Shown here in pieces: positions 20,917 through 21,003 of a DNA stretch of 21,003 nucleotides. Numbering within the stretch: position 1 is the first letter of the stretch; each line of letters begins with the position of its first letter. Both the position numbers and the translations under genes were made by a program. The notes beneath the pieces were generated by a model. It had not been told where the DNA came from. It worked only from the letters and a program-made list of their open reading frames with translations, and did no database searches. Source of the DNA: Candidatus Nanoanaerosalina archaeon (GTDB taxonomy: Archaea; Nanohalarchaeota; Nanosalinia; Nanosalinales; Nanoanaerosalinaceae); NCBI GenBank assembly GCA_022729275.1, contig JALDAH010000013.1, positions 1-21,003 of the forward strand. Reading direction: 5' to 3'.

Positions 20917-21003
20917 ATGACCTGGCACAGCATGTCCATTCAGGAAACCCTTGAAAAACTGAATACTTCAGAGGACGGACTTACCGATGAAGAAGCCAGC
21001 AAA
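20917..21003 (+). CDS. P-type cation-transporting ATPase, N-terminus only
   Basis: 29 codons before the window ends: MTWHSMSIQETLEKLNTSED then GLTDEEASK. The W-H-S start and the ETLEKLNTSEDGLTDEEA pattern match the N-terminal cation-ATPase domain that opens Ca2+/Mg2+/Na+-type P-II ATPases, which pump cations with energy from ATP. The ATG at 20917 fits the TATA-like element; Met6 is a possible later start but would drop the conserved Trp-His. Ion specificity cannot be told from this part. Confidence 0.85.
   Translation, partial: MTWHSMSIQETLEKLNTSEDGLTDEEASK

Noticed and set aside
1..21003. CRISPR array, insertion sequence, integrase or toxin-antitoxin pair
   Set aside because: No spaced direct repeats of array type, no terminal inverted repeats, and no transposase or integrase motifs in any frame. 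The NYN gene stands alone without an antitoxin-like partner.

Overview
The window is archaeal. It encodes Pelota, an Orc1/Cdc6 initiator, EndoQ, an Nre-family protein and a DUF63 membrane protein. It has tRNAs with bulge-helix-bulge introns and no encoded CCA, and TATA boxes that place transcription starts at or next to start codons. Base composition is AT-rich, genes are very tightly packed, and several products are short, charged and unfamiliar. This would suit a DPANN-type archaeon, perhaps near the Nanohaloarchaeota, but that placement is a low-confidence inference.

Layout. (1) 1-5189 is a cell-envelope region: two tandem related lipoproteins, a DUF63 membrane protein and a two-gene operon of membrane-anchored extracytoplasmic proteins. 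(2) 5269-8578 holds translation rescue and DNA maintenance: Pelota, EndoQ and Orc1/Cdc6, with a single ORB-like element just upstream of the initiator gene. (3) 8683-11312 is a run of small genes: coiled-coil and membrane proteins, a tRNA-Val(CAC) with a 13-nt intron, a NYN/PIN-like nuclease, a 55-residue zinc ribbon and a small acidic protein. (4) 11313-14404 has a four-CBS protein fused to a ribosome-hibernation-factor-like domain and an iron-sulphur Rad3/XPD-type helicase. (5) 14540-16136 is a likely signalling pair: a degenerate RecA/KaiC-like domain fused to an Arf-like GTPase, followed by a Roadblock/LC7 protein. (6) 16142-19867 has NreA, a polytopic membrane protein, a stand-alone degenerate RecA/KaiC-like protein, a zinc-ribbon protein and a ThiI-like protein whose PP-loop is lost. 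(7) 20023-21003 has tRNA-Val(TAC), tRNA-Thr(TGT) with a 123-nt intron, a small membrane protein and the start of a P-type ATPase.

How the genes fit together. EndoQ and NreA end in PCNA-interacting (PIP) motifs and, with the helicase and Orc1/Cdc6, form a replication/repair theme. Pelota and the CBS-HPF fusion both concern stalled or idle ribosomes. The GTPase fusion and Roadblock protein resemble an MglA/MglB-style switch, and are the best candidates for an undescribed system. Seven convergent gene pairs meet with 0-5 bp between them or overlap, so transcript ends must lie inside the opposing genes. Several divergent pairs share very short promoter regions. No CRISPR array, insertion sequence, rRNA or prophage was seen, and no gene-free stretch exceeds 300 bp.
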